DNA of 64,000 bases. Source: Chthoniobacter flavus Ellin428 (lineage in GTDB: Bacteria; Verrucomicrobiota; Verrucomicrobiia; Chthoniobacterales; Chthoniobacteraceae). Under the pieces are notes generated by a model. It had not been told where the DNA came from, ran no database searches, and saw nothing but the letters and a program-made list of their open reading frames with translations. The stretch is from positions 62,001 through 126,000 of the forward strand of contig NZ_ABVL01000005.1 of NCBI RefSeq assembly GCF_000173075.1. The letters are read 5' to 3'. The position numbers and the translations under genes are program-made. Of the stretch, positions 54,073 through 61,850 are shown in pieces (position 1 is the first letter of the stretch; each line of letters opens with the position of its first letter).

Positions 54073-54654
54073 ATGTCGATATTTGAGAAGGCCATCCACG
54101 ACGCCACTGCGACCATCGAGTCGCTGCGCCCGCTTCAATCCGTGCACGAGCAGGCGGCGGAGGTCGTTGGTCGATGCCTCCTGAGCGGTCACAAGCTGCT
54201 CGTCTGTGGCAATGGTGGCAGCGCGGCGGATGCCGCGGATTTTGCGACCGAATTTGCCTGCCGCTTCGTCAGTGATCGCCGGCCTTATCCCGCGTTGAAT
54301 CTCGCAGCCTGCGGCAGCCTGCTCACCGCGATTGGCAACGACTACGGTTACGACGAAGTCTTCGCCCGGCAGGTGCGCGCCTTCGGCCAGCGGGACGATG
54401 TCTTCGTGGCGATCAGCACCAGCGGAAACTCGAAAAGCATCATTTCGGCGATCGCCGCGGCGAATATCGCCGGCCTGCACACCATCGCCCTGCTCGGACG
54501 CGACGGCGGCCGGGCCCGCGGCCTCGCGCAGATGGAATTGATCGTGCCCACCGACATCACTGCGCGCATCCAGGAAGCGCACAAATTTCTCCTGCACACG
54601 CTCTGCGAGATCGTCGAAGCGCGCTTCATTCTGCCAAAGCAGGAAGCGCGGTAG
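54073..54654 (+). CDS. gmhA: SIS-domain phosphoheptose isomerase
   Basis: 193 residues, the GmhA length. The sugar-phosphate-isomerase fold starts with IFEKAIHDATATIESL, then LLVCGNGGSAADAADFATEF and AISTSGNSKSIISAIAAAN, and ends with the helical TDITARIQEAHKFLLHTLCE. It converts sedoheptulose 7-phosphate to D-glycero-D-manno-heptose 7-phosphate in the first step of ADP-heptose synthesis. The start was set at MSIFEK, 39 bp after the pseudopilin stop. It may be co-transcribed, but the function looks unrelated to the B12 genes. Confidence 0.9.
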   Translation: MSIFEKAIHDATATIESLRPLQSVHEQAAEVVGRCLLSGHKLLVCGNGGSAADAADFATEFACRFVSDRRPYPALNLAACGSLLTAIGNDYGYDEVFARQVRAFGQRDDVFVAISTSGNSKSIISAIAAANIAGLHTIALLGRDGGRARGLAQMELIVPTDITARIQEAHKFLLHTLCEIVEARFILPKQEAR

Positions 54655-54660
54655 AGGGGC

Positions 54661-54755
54661 GAGTGCTTAGTAATCAGTAATCAGTAATCAGTAATCAGTA
54701 ATCAGTAATCAGTGGCGCTGCTGCTTCTTACTGAGCACTAAGCACTAAGCACTCC
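54661..54755. repeat. Heptamer-armed palindrome, copy B3
   Basis: The left arm contains six perfect TAATCAG units (54671-54712) preceded by GAGTGCTTAG. The right arm (54726-54754) has inverted CACTAAG units and ends CTAAGCACTC, so the outermost 10 bp pair perfectly. The loop is GGCGCTGCTGC-like. It lies between the convergent gmhA and the gene at 54761, starting 7 bp after the gmhA stop. Confidence 0.85.
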
Positions 54756-54760
54756 GCCCA

Positions 54761-55345
54761 CTATTCCCTCGCCAGCATCGACTTCGGTTTAACGGGCGTG
54801 GCCGTCGGCTTGGCGGGCGCAGTCCCGGGCTTGGCGGCCACCAAAGGCTGCGCCTTGCCCCATTTTTCTTTCAGGCTCTCCGGGTCGTACCACTCCGTCA
54901 GGACTTGAGCTCCTTGCAGCACTTGCACGCCCGCTCCGATGATCGTGGCGCCGGAGGGCTCGATCATCTTTTTCGCTTTTGCGTCCCAGTGCTGTTCGCT
55001 GGACGTGCTCTTCGCCTCGATCGAATCGGCATATGCGGCCGAATGCGGTTTCACTTGGAGCGGCATTTCCCCTTCGTTGATTTTCACGATCTCGTGCGTC
55101 AGCATACTGCGGCCGAAGACTTCGAATTTGACCTTGAGATCGAGCAGGTTGGACGAGTTGTTGGTCACGAAGATGTGCAACTTCCGGCTGTGCGTGCGAC
55201 TGATGCGGTCTTTCGCGTTCATGTCGCTCTTGTTGGCCTGCTCCACGCGAAGCAGGATCGCCGCAGGTTCCTCGGCGTTGAGGGAGGCGCAAAGGCCGAA
55301 TGCTGCTGCCCCGAGGGCCAGCATTTTGGTGAGGGGGGAGTTCAC
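54761..55345 (-). CDS. Secreted protein, paralogue of the gene at 55555
   Basis: 194 residues. The GTG start gives the signal peptide MNSPLTKMLALGAAAFGLCA; upstream TTG and downstream ATG are alternatives. The mature domain has ISRTHSRKLHIFVTNNSS, then LKVKFEVFGRSMLTHEIVKI and SGATIIGAGVQVLQGAQVL, followed by a Pro/Ala/Lys-rich tail. The neighbouring gene at 55555 encodes a clear paralogue in the same order. This looks like a small beta-sandwich. No family name is known; its role is probably in the envelope. Confidence 0.72.
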   Translation of the reverse strand: MNSPLTKMLALGAAAFGLCASLNAEEPAAILLRVEQANKSDMNAKDRISRTHSRKLHIFVTNNSSNLLDLKVKFEVFGRSMLTHEIVKINEGEMPLQVKPHSAAYADSIEAKSTSSEQHWDAKAKKMIEPSGATIIGAGVQVLQGAQVLTEWYDPESLKEKWGKAQPLVAAKPGTAPAKPTATPVKPKSMLARE

Positions 55346-55399
55346 AGTGGGGTTGTTTTTCGCAAATTGGCTTTCGGATGACAAGGCGCGACCCGAGGT

Positions 55400-55540
55400 G
55401 GGTTTCTGGTTTCTGGTTTAAAGTTTCTGGTCACTCGTTTGTTGCCACGTCCACCTGGACATCCCTCCTTGCCGGGCTCAGAACAAATCTCGCTGTGGAG
55501 AACCAGAAACCAGAAACTAGAAACTAGAAACTAGAAACCC
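55400..55540. repeat. Heptamer-armed palindrome, copy B4
   Basis: Left arm 55400-55432 has units TTTCTGG, TTTCTGG, TTTAAAG, TTTCTGG. The right arm 55498-55540 holds inverted units CCAGAAA and CTAGAAA (three copies of the latter). The loop has about 65 nt. It starts 15 bp beyond the stop of the minus-strand gene at 55555. Confidence 0.85.
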
Positions 55541-55554
55541 AATCCCGACCGCCG

Positions 55555-56103
55555 CTATTTCTTCGGCGTTTTCGGTTTCGCCGTGGCCTCCTTGGAGCCG
55601 ATCATCGGCTGCGCCTTGGTCCACTGTTCTTTCATCGTGTCGGGCTCATACCATTCAGCCACGAGCTTGTCGCCCTGCAGGGCCTGCACGCCGGAGCCGG
55701 CGATGGTCGCGCCGGAGGATTCGGTCATCTTTTTCGCTTTGGCATCGAAATGCTGATCGCTCTCCGTGCACTTGCCTTCGGCGGTGTCGATCGTGGCCGT
55801 GGAATGCGGCTTCACCTCGACCGGATTTTCGCCGCTGGTCACCTTCACGATGCCGTGCGTGAGCATGTCGCGGCCGAAGATCACGTGCTTGACCTTGAGT
55901 TCGACCACCTCCGCGGAATCGTTGGTCACGGTGATATGCAGCTTCCGGATGTGGGTGCGGGTCCATCGGTCTTTGGGAGCCATCTCGGTCCGGTTGGACG
56001 CTTCCACGTGGATCGAGATGGGTGAGGATTCGGCGGCAAGGGTGCCGTGGAAACCAAAGGCTGCGGTGCAAAGGGCTGCAAGGGAGAGGAAAGAGAATTT
56101 CAC
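55555..56103 (-). CDS. Secreted protein, paralogue of the gene at 54761
   Basis: 182 residues from GTG 56103, signal peptide MKFSFLSLAALCTAAFGFHG. Conserved with its neighbour: TRTHIRKLHITVTNDS, LKVKHVIFGRDMLTHGIVKV, VEVKPHS and SGATIAGSGVQALQGDKLVA, and a Lys/Pro-rich tail. Tandem duplication is the likely origin. A 19-bp sequence is tandemly repeated right before its start (56106-56143). Divergent from the prepilin peptidase gene, 130 bp away. Confidence 0.72.
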   Translation of the reverse strand: MKFSFLSLAALCTAAFGFHGTLAAESSPISIHVEASNRTEMAPKDRWTRTHIRKLHITVTNDSAEVVELKVKHVIFGRDMLTHGIVKVTSGENPVEVKPHSTATIDTAEGKCTESDQHFDAKAKKMTESSGATIAGSGVQALQGDKLVAEWYEPDTMKEQWTKAQPMIGSKEATAKPKTPKK

Positions 56104-56105
56104 AA

Positions 56106-56143
56106 TGTGGGGGGTGCTTGTCGCTGTGGGGGGTGCTTGTCGC
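56106..56143. repeat. Perfect 19-bp tandem duplication in a promoter region
   Basis: TGTGGGGGGTGCTTGTCGC occurs twice in direct tandem at 56106-56124 and 56125-56143. It lies 3 bp upstream of the GTG start of the minus-strand gene at 55555, so it would fall in its 5' untranslated region or promoter. Confidence 0.85.
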
Positions 56144-56233
56144 ACAACGGCATTCGAATGACAAGGGGTGGCCGGATGCCTCGCACTCACTGACGGATTG
56201 ACGCGGGCACGGACGCTGCTTTGCTTGCGCGCG

Positions 56234-57370
56234 GTGTTCCCGCCTACCTACGACTACATTTTTGCCGCCTTCGCCTTTGTGTTGGGCGCTTCCATCGGCT
56301 CCTTTCTCAACGTCTGCATCTATCGGCTGCCGTTGAATCTCTCGGTCAATGAGCCGAAGCGCTCCTTTTGCCCGAACTGCAAATACCAGATCCCGTTTCA
56401 TCACAACATCCCGCTGGTGAGCTGGCTGGTCTTGCGCGGGAAGTGTGCGAATTGCGGCAAGCCCATCTCCTTCCGTTATTTCGGCGTGGAATTCCTGACG
56501 GGTCTGCTCTTCCTCGCCATCTGGCTCAAGGTGTGGGCGTGGGGACGTCCGGGTTGGCCGCATCAGGAATGGCTGCTCGCATTGCCGTATTGGATCATGG
56601 GCGGGTTGTTCATCGTCGCGACGTTCATCGACTTCGAGCACTTCATCATTCCCGACGAAATTACCATTGGCGGCGCCGTCGCCGGTGTCCTGCTCAGCTT
56701 CGCCATTCCGTCGCTGAACGATCAGCACTCGAATATCATGAGCGGGCTGTGGTCGATCTTCGGCGCGGGTCTGGGCTATGGCGTGCTGTGGCTCGTCGTG
56801 GAACTGGGCAAGAAAGCCTTCGGCAAAAAACGCCTGACATTCGACAAAGCCACATCGCTTTCGTGGGTCCGCCGCGATGAGGAAGCGGATTTCACGGTGG
56901 GGGAAGAGAAGATGTTGTGGAGCGAATTTTTCTACCGCGGCAACGAACAATTGCTCCTGCAGTGCAATTGGATCGAGATCGATGGCCAGCGCTTCGAGAA
57001 CGTCGTTGCGCGTTGCGAATGCGATTGGCTGCATATTGACCAGCGGAAATGGGAGTTGGTGAAGGTCGATGAGATCAAAGGTGACGTCACGGAAGTGACG
57101 CTGCCGCGTGAAGCAATGGGATTCGGCGACGTGAAATTCATTGCCTGCATCGGCGCCTTTCTCGGATGGAAAGCGGTGCTCTTCACCATCATGAGTGCAT
57201 CGACCATCGGCGCGCTCGTGGGTATCGCGACGATCGCCATCGGCCGGCGCGAATGGTCGACGAAGATTCCGTTTGGTCCGTACCTCGCGCTGGGTGCTCT
57301 CATCTGGCTGTTCTGTGGGCCGGAATTGATCCTGTGGTACTGGCGCTATTCGACAGGGCAGGGCGTGTAG
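56234..57370 (+). CDS. pilD: Prepilin peptidase (A24 family) with large insertion
   Basis: 378 residues from GTG 56234. The N-terminal zinc/methylase part has CPNC (C46, C49) and CANC (C71, C74). The two catalytic aspartates are D133 (FIDFEHFIIPDEIT) and D299 (GFGDVKF). Their spacing is 166 residues, while typical A24 peptidases have about 60 to 65; a polar insertion of about 100 residues (195-293, containing CNWIEIDGQRFENVVARCEC) explains it. It cleaves and methylates prepilins such as the pseudopilin at 53228. No other pilus gene is adjacent. Confidence 0.88.
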   Translation: MFPPTYDYIFAAFAFVLGASIGSFLNVCIYRLPLNLSVNEPKRSFCPNCKYQIPFHHNIPLVSWLVLRGKCANCGKPISFRYFGVEFLTGLLFLAIWLKVWAWGRPGWPHQEWLLALPYWIMGGLFIVATFIDFEHFIIPDEITIGGAVAGVLLSFAIPSLNDQHSNIMSGLWSIFGAGLGYGVLWLVVELGKKAFGKKRLTFDKATSLSWVRRDEEADFTVGEEKMLWSEFFYRGNEQLLLQCNWIEIDGQRFENVVARCECDWLHIDQRKWELVKVDEIKGDVTEVTLPREAMGFGDVKFIACIGAFLGWKAVLFTIMSASTIGALVGIATIAIGRREWSTKIPFGPYLALGALIWLFCGPELILWYWRYSTGQGV

Positions 57371-57931
57371 GTTGGCCTCCAGGCACGGATGCACGAAGCG
57401 CTCCAAAAAACGATGTCATCCTGAGCGGAGTGCGCCGGAGGGCGAAGGCGGGCGGGGCACGCAGTCGAAGGATCTCCAATATCCGTGGGCGACGGCGGTT
57501 GGGAGAATGGACGCGTGGTCACGCGTAAGTTGGGGAGGCCCCGCGCGAAAACCCGCCGAAGATGGAGGTCCTTCGACTCCGCCCATGCTTCCCCGCTCCG
57601 CTCAAGGATGACTGGCTTTTTTGGGGAGCTGCTCCGCGGCAACCTCGTCCACACGCTTTCCTCATTCTCGATTCCGTGCGTTTTGTGCGAGGGTCTGTGT
57701 TGTCTCGTCGAATGCCGACAAGCCGCGATCATAGGGGCTTCGACCTACAGGCGGACAGGTGAGGCCAGCATTCCGTTCGATCATTTTTCCTGGTCTTGAA
57801 TGACGTTCTATTTTGAACGTGTCGGGCAATCGGTAAGTCAAACCTAGCGACACCGAAATCAGCAACGGTGGGCGGGGGAGTGCGGCTCCTGTTTAGATCT
57901 GCAAAATGATCGCCAGCTTTCCGGCAGCGAC
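57371..57931. repeat. Intergenic region with a CTGAGCGGAG-type inverted repeat
   Basis: 561 bp without a gene. GTCATCCTGAGCGGAG (57415-57430) pairs with CTCCGCTCAAGGATGAC (57595-57611). GCAGTCGAAGGATCTCC (57461-57477) pairs with GGAGGTCCTTCGACT (57564-57578). The sequence resembles a dispersed CTGAGCGxAGTCGAAGGATCT-type repeat seen in many unrelated bacterial genomes. Nothing was recognised in 57620-57931. Confidence 0.7.
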
Positions 57932-58384
57932 ATGAATCTCGATTCTCAATATTCGTTTAAATCCGTTGGTGCATCCATCGTAGTTAGCGCGCGAGTGGAA
58001 GAAGTTTATACTCACTGGGTACACGTGGAGGAGTTTCCTCACTTCATGGGGGCGGTGCGGGAGATCCGCAACATGGAGGACAACCGTTTTTATTGGCGCG
58101 TGGAGCGGCACGGAAAGGAATACGAATCCGAATTGCAGATCGTCTTGCGGATTCCAAATCGGCGCATGGCCTGGCGCACCATTTCCGGCGCAGAGAGTTC
58201 GGGAGTGGTCGGGTTTGATCCGTTGGCCGGGGATAAAACGCGCGTCTCCTTTAAAATGAAGTATGTGCCCGGCGCTGGATGGGAGGACGCGGAGGAGTTG
58301 CTGAAGCGGGTGACCGCCCGGCTCGAGAATTTCAAGACTTATGTCGAATCCATCTCCGCGCTGAAGTCCGAAGCCAGGAAATGA
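57932..58384 (+). CDS. SRPBCC (cyclase/dehydrase-like) protein
   Basis: 150 residues, soluble. The fold begins SIVVSARVEEVYTHWVHVEE and has a long C-terminal helix (DAEELLKRVTARLENFKTYV). RNMEDNRFYWRVERHGKEYE and WRTISGAESSGVVGFDPLAG are the strands of the lipid-binding pocket. It resembles coenzyme-Q-binding COQ10-like or cyclase/dehydrase family members. Ligand unknown; it is alone on the plus strand, 126 bp upstream of the protease gene. Confidence 0.82.
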   Translation: MNLDSQYSFKSVGASIVVSARVEEVYTHWVHVEEFPHFMGAVREIRNMEDNRFYWRVERHGKEYESELQIVLRIPNRRMAWRTISGAESSGVVGFDPLAGDKTRVSFKMKYVPGAGWEDAEELLKRVTARLENFKTYVESISALKSEARK

Positions 58385-58510
58385 ACTCTTATTTTTCAGT
58401 TCGATTTAACTCCCTCCGCGCCCCTCGAGCGCCCCGCGAAGTGGAGTGGGGAAGTAACAGGATAACCCAGCGCTCGATTTGAAATACACAAACTAACGAA
58501 AGGATAACTA

Positions 58511-60016
58511 ATGAACTCAAAACCATGGAATATCGCGGGCCTCGCTCTAGTGGCGGCCGCGGTTGGGGCGGTGGGGATGATGGCATCCGAGCACGCCGTA
58601 GGGCTCGAGAATGACAAGACGGCGCCACCGCCCGCGATTAATCAAACAGTGACCGCACCGGTGCGCGCACTGAGCCAGGCCTTCGAAGCGGTGGCCGCAC
58701 AGGTGAAACCCGCGGTGGTCAGCGTTTACTCCGAAAAATTGGTGAAGATGAATTCCGGAGACGGCGAACTGCCGGACATGTTCCGACAGTTCTTTGGCCA
58801 GGAATTTCAGGGACAACAGAGCCCCTCGCCGCAGGGGCGTCTGCATCAATACAGTGTGCCCCAACGCGGAATGGGCTCGGGCATGATTCTCGATAAGGAG
58901 GGCCACATTCTCACCAACTATCACGTGGTGAAGGATGTGGATAAAGTGAAGGTGAAGCTGGCCGATAAACGGGAATTCCAGGCTGAAGTCGTTGGGACTG
59001 ACCCGAAGAGTGACGTGGCGATCATTCGGATCAAGGGCAAGGTGCCGGACAATCTGCCGACGGTGAAACTCGGTTCGTCCAGCGCGCTGAAAGTGGGGGA
59101 CTGGGTGATGGCGGTCGGCGCGCCGTTTGGCCTCACGCAAACGGTCACGGCGGGCATCATCAGCGCCACGGGGCGTAACGACGTGGGTATTGCCGACTAC
59201 GAGGACTTCCTCCAGACCGATGCGGCGATCAATCCCGGTAACTCCGGTGGCCCGCTTGTGAACATGGACGGCGAAGTGATCGGCATGAACACCGCCATCG
59301 CGACGGGGCTTGGCCAATTCGCCGGTGTCGGTTTTGCGATTCCGAGCGACATGATCCAGGGCTTCGTGCCGACGTTGACCAAGGGCGGCACGATCACGCG
59401 TGGCTTTCTCGGTATTGGGATCCAGGACCTGAACGACACGCTCGCCACGCAATTCAAGGTGCATGATACCAAGGGTGCGTTGATCTCGCAGGTGAACAAA
59501 GACACGCCGGCCAGCAACGCGGGGCTGAAAGCGGGCGACGTCATCGTAAACTACAACGGCAAGGCGATCGATAGTACGATCGATCTGCGCAAGTGGGTCG
59601 CCGCGACCACCCCGAATACCAAGGTGCCGGTGGAACTGATGCGCGACGGCAAGGAGGTAAAAGTCGACGTGACCGTGGGCAAAATGCCGATGAAAGAAAT
59701 CGCGTCCGCGAACAAGGAAAACGCTCAGCCGAGCGATGCCGGCCAACTTGGTCTGCGCGTGGAACCGTTGACCTCGGAACTGGCGCAGGAATTCGGTTAC
59801 ACCGGCGAGCACGGCGTATTGATCCGCGGTGTGGACCCGGGCAGCCCGGCGGCGATGGCGTCGCTGCAACCGGGTGATCTGATCACTGAAGCGAACCGCC
59901 AGCCGGTGGCCTCGGTCGACGATCTGAAAAACGCGCTCAGCAAGTCGAAGGACACGGCGCTGCTGCTCATCAAGCGGAAGGACGCCAGCATGTATGTCAG
60001 CCTGAAACTCGGGTAA
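58511..60016 (+). CDS. HtrA/DegP-type periplasmic serine protease
   Basis: 501 residues with an N-terminal membrane anchor or signal (about 5-27). The catalytic triad is H138 (GHILTNYHVV), D168 (DPKSDVAIIRIKG) and S245 (NPGNSGGPLV). Two PDZ domains follow at about 285-385 (GLKAGDVIVNYNGKAID) and 410-500 (VDPGSPAAMASLQPGDLIT). It degrades or refolds misfolded envelope proteins. The distal PDZ is separated by a polar linker (NKENAQPSDAGQ). It is followed by a terminator. Confidence 0.95.
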   Translation: MNSKPWNIAGLALVAAAVGAVGMMASEHAVGLENDKTAPPPAINQTVTAPVRALSQAFEAVAAQVKPAVVSVYSEKLVKMNSGDGELPDMFRQFFGQEFQGQQSPSPQGRLHQYSVPQRGMGSGMILDKEGHILTNYHVVKDVDKVKVKLADKREFQAEVVGTDPKSDVAIIRIKGKVPDNLPTVKLGSSSALKVGDWVMAVGAPFGLTQTVTAGIISATGRNDVGIADYEDFLQTDAAINPGNSGGPLVNMDGEVIGMNTAIATGLGQFAGVGFAIPSDMIQGFVPTLTKGGTITRGFLGIGIQDLNDTLATQFKVHDTKGALISQVNKDTPASNAGLKAGDVIVNYNGKAIDSTIDLRKWVAATTPNTKVPVELMRDGKEVKVDVTVGKMPMKEIASANKENAQPSDAGQLGLRVEPLTSELAQEFGYTGEHGVLIRGVDPGSPAAMASLQPGDLITEANRQPVASVDDLKNALSKSKDTALLLIKRKDASMYVSLKLG

Positions 60017-60042
60017 TCAGCCCCGATCAGGGAGGAAACTCG

Positions 60043-60080
60043 GCCCGGCTCGCGAGAGCCGGGCTTTGACGTTTTTTGGA
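60043..60080 (+). terminator. Intrinsic terminator after the HtrA protease
   Basis: Arms GCCCGGCTC (60043-60051) and GAGCCGGGC (60056-60064) close a GCGA tetraloop and are followed by TTTGACGTTTTTT. The hairpin starts 26 bp past the stop codon. Confidence 0.9.
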
Positions 60081-60273
60081 GGTGTGTTCAGGAAAGGCGT
60101 GGCGCTCGGATTGAATTGCCGAATGGAACTGAAGGGAAACGCGCCGTCGCTTCCGTGTTGACGCGTGTTCCCCGGCGCCGACGGAGCGGTGCCCTCCCGG
60201 GCTGTTCTGCTTCGAAGCGTTCCGAGAAAGCGAGCGGCGGAATTGAATCGGCGTTGAGCGGAGTTCCGAATAG

Positions 60274-60293
60274 AAAACGCGCTTTCGCGTTTT
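60274..60293. terminator. AT/GC hairpin upstream of the glycosyltransferase gene
   Basis: AAAACGCG (60274-60281) and CGCGTTTT (60286-60293) pair around a CTTT loop. Terminal A/T stretches on both strands would let it work as a terminator in either direction. It lies 21 bp before the next start codon, so a role as a 5' UTR stem is equally possible. Confidence 0.55.
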
Positions 60294-60314
60294 AGTAATG
60301 GTTCCCTCCAGCAC

Positions 60315-61850
60315 ATGATTCTCGCCCCCAATTCCCGCTTTTGGTGGATCGGCCTTTTCGTGGCGATCGGGCTATTGGGATGGAGTTTTGCCAGCGATTT
60401 CACCGCGCCGTGGACGGACCAGATCGATGGCAACGGCGCCTGTTGGTCGCAATCGGCGCATAATACGCTCGCCGCGGGAATCATCGCCACGGCGGGCGTG
60501 CCGTCGGCTTTCTATTTCGGGACACCGCCGATTCCGCCCGAAGGATTTTACACGCATCATCCGCCGCTGCTCTCGCTCATGCTCACCGGCATGTTCGCGA
60601 TCTTCGGCGAGGCGGAATGGGTGGCGCGATTGCTGCCGATTGCGTTTTCCTTTCTCGGCGTGGTGCTGCTTTGGCTGCTCGTGAAAGAGTGCGTCAATGC
60701 GCGCGCGGCGACATTTGCGGCGATCGCCTTTTCCGCGATGCCCATGGAGCTGCGCTACGGACGGATGGTGAATTTCGAGCCGATCAATCTCGTGTGGATG
60801 CTCGCGCTGCTCCTCGCCTGGCAGCGCTGGGAGGTCGACGGCCGCCGCTGGTGGCCGATTCTGCTCGCCGCGCTGCTTTGCGAATGGACGGCCTGGCTCG
60901 GGTATTTGTTTGTGCTGGCGGTCTGTCTTTCCGCCTATGGCCTCGCGCGTCGCAATCGGCGCGTGATGATTGGCTTGCTGGTGACGCTGCCCGTTTCGCT
61001 ACTGCTTTTCGCCGTGCAGATCAAACTCGCGCGGCCCGATTCGTGGCATGATCTTTCCATCGCGCTGCACTATCGCATGGGCAGCGTGATCTCATGGCCG
61101 GAATGGTTTGCCCGCATCGGCAGCCTGCTGGTCGCGCACATTCAGCCTGCACTGTGGATCCTCGGATTGTTGGGAACGGTGTTCGTCATTCAGCGCCGCG
61201 ATGACCGGCCGTTGCGACAACTCGGTTGGAGCGCGAGTTGTTTCTTCGTCCTCAGCGTCTTCTACATTTTCTTCTTTCGGAACGCGTCCGCCATTCACGA
61301 CTATGCGTCGTTCTATTTCACCGTGCCGGTGGCGATGTTGGCCGGGGTGGGATTGGACGCCGCTGCATGCTGGTGTGATCGTCGGGGAAACGCCCTGCAC
61401 CTGGTCGGGACGGCCGTGACGCTGGGTATCCTCGGCTACCTCGCGATCGTCGGACAGCGTGAGACCGTGGGGCTGCGCCGCCCCTTCCGCATTTTGAGCG
61501 ATGAAAACTTTGAGCCGTCGCAATTGATTCCCGAGCTGGGCCATGCCATGCGCGATCGCTTCGGCAAGGACGTAGCCATCGTCTGCAATTTCCTGCCGAC
61601 TTACGGTCCGCAACTTCACTACTACGCGCAGCACGATCTACTGCCCTGCGTTTTCACTGCCGACGAATGGACGGAAGTCATCGCTGATCCCCAGAACGCG
61701 CCGGTCGGGGGCGTCATCTGGTTGCAGGACCCGCGCGCTGCGGAGATTGTGGCCAAGCTTCCGCCGGGGCCGCAGGAACAGATTGCCATTCGCGGGATCC
61801 CGTTTTGTTTCTGGCATCCCAAGTCGGGCCCCGCGCCCGGTCCTCGGTAA
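60315..61850 (+). CDS. Polytopic GT39/ArnT-like glycosyltransferase
   Basis: 511 residues with about ten to eleven membrane helices. The first helix is WWIGLFVAIGLLGWSFASDF and the early luminal loop has APWTDQIDGNGACWSQSAHN, carrying the conserved acidic residue of this fold. HPPLLSLMLTGMFAIFGEAE lies before the next helices. It likely transfers a sugar from a polyprenyl-phosphate donor to an envelope acceptor. The gene ends exactly where the convergent gene ends (stop codons at 61848-61850 and 61851-61853). Confidence 0.8.
   Translation: MILAPNSRFWWIGLFVAIGLLGWSFASDFTAPWTDQIDGNGACWSQSAHNTLAAGIIATAGVPSAFYFGTPPIPPEGFYTHHPPLLSLMLTGMFAIFGEAEWVARLLPIAFSFLGVVLLWLLVKECVNARAATFAAIAFSAMPMELRYGRMVNFEPINLVWMLALLLAWQRWEVDGRRWWPILLAALLCEWTAWLGYLFVLAVCLSAYGLARRNRRVMIGLLVTLPVSLLLFAVQIKLARPDSWHDLSIALHYRMGSVISWPEWFARIGSLLVAHIQPALWILGLLGTVFVIQRRDDRPLRQLGWSASCFFVLSVFYIFFFRNASAIHDYASFYFTVPVAMLAGVGLDAAACWCDRRGNALHLVGTAVTLGILGYLAIVGQRETVGLRRPFRILSDENFEPSQLIPELGHAMRDRFGKDVAIVCNFLPTYGPQLHYYAQHDLLPCVFTADEWTEVIADPQNAPVGGVIWLQDPRAAEIVAKLPPGPQEQIAIRGIPFCFWHPKSGPAPGPR

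Noticed and set aside
54661..54755. CRISPR-like array suggested by repeated TAATCAG
   Set aside because: Units are 7 nt, directly adjacent without spacers, and mirrored by an inverted arm. No cas genes are present.
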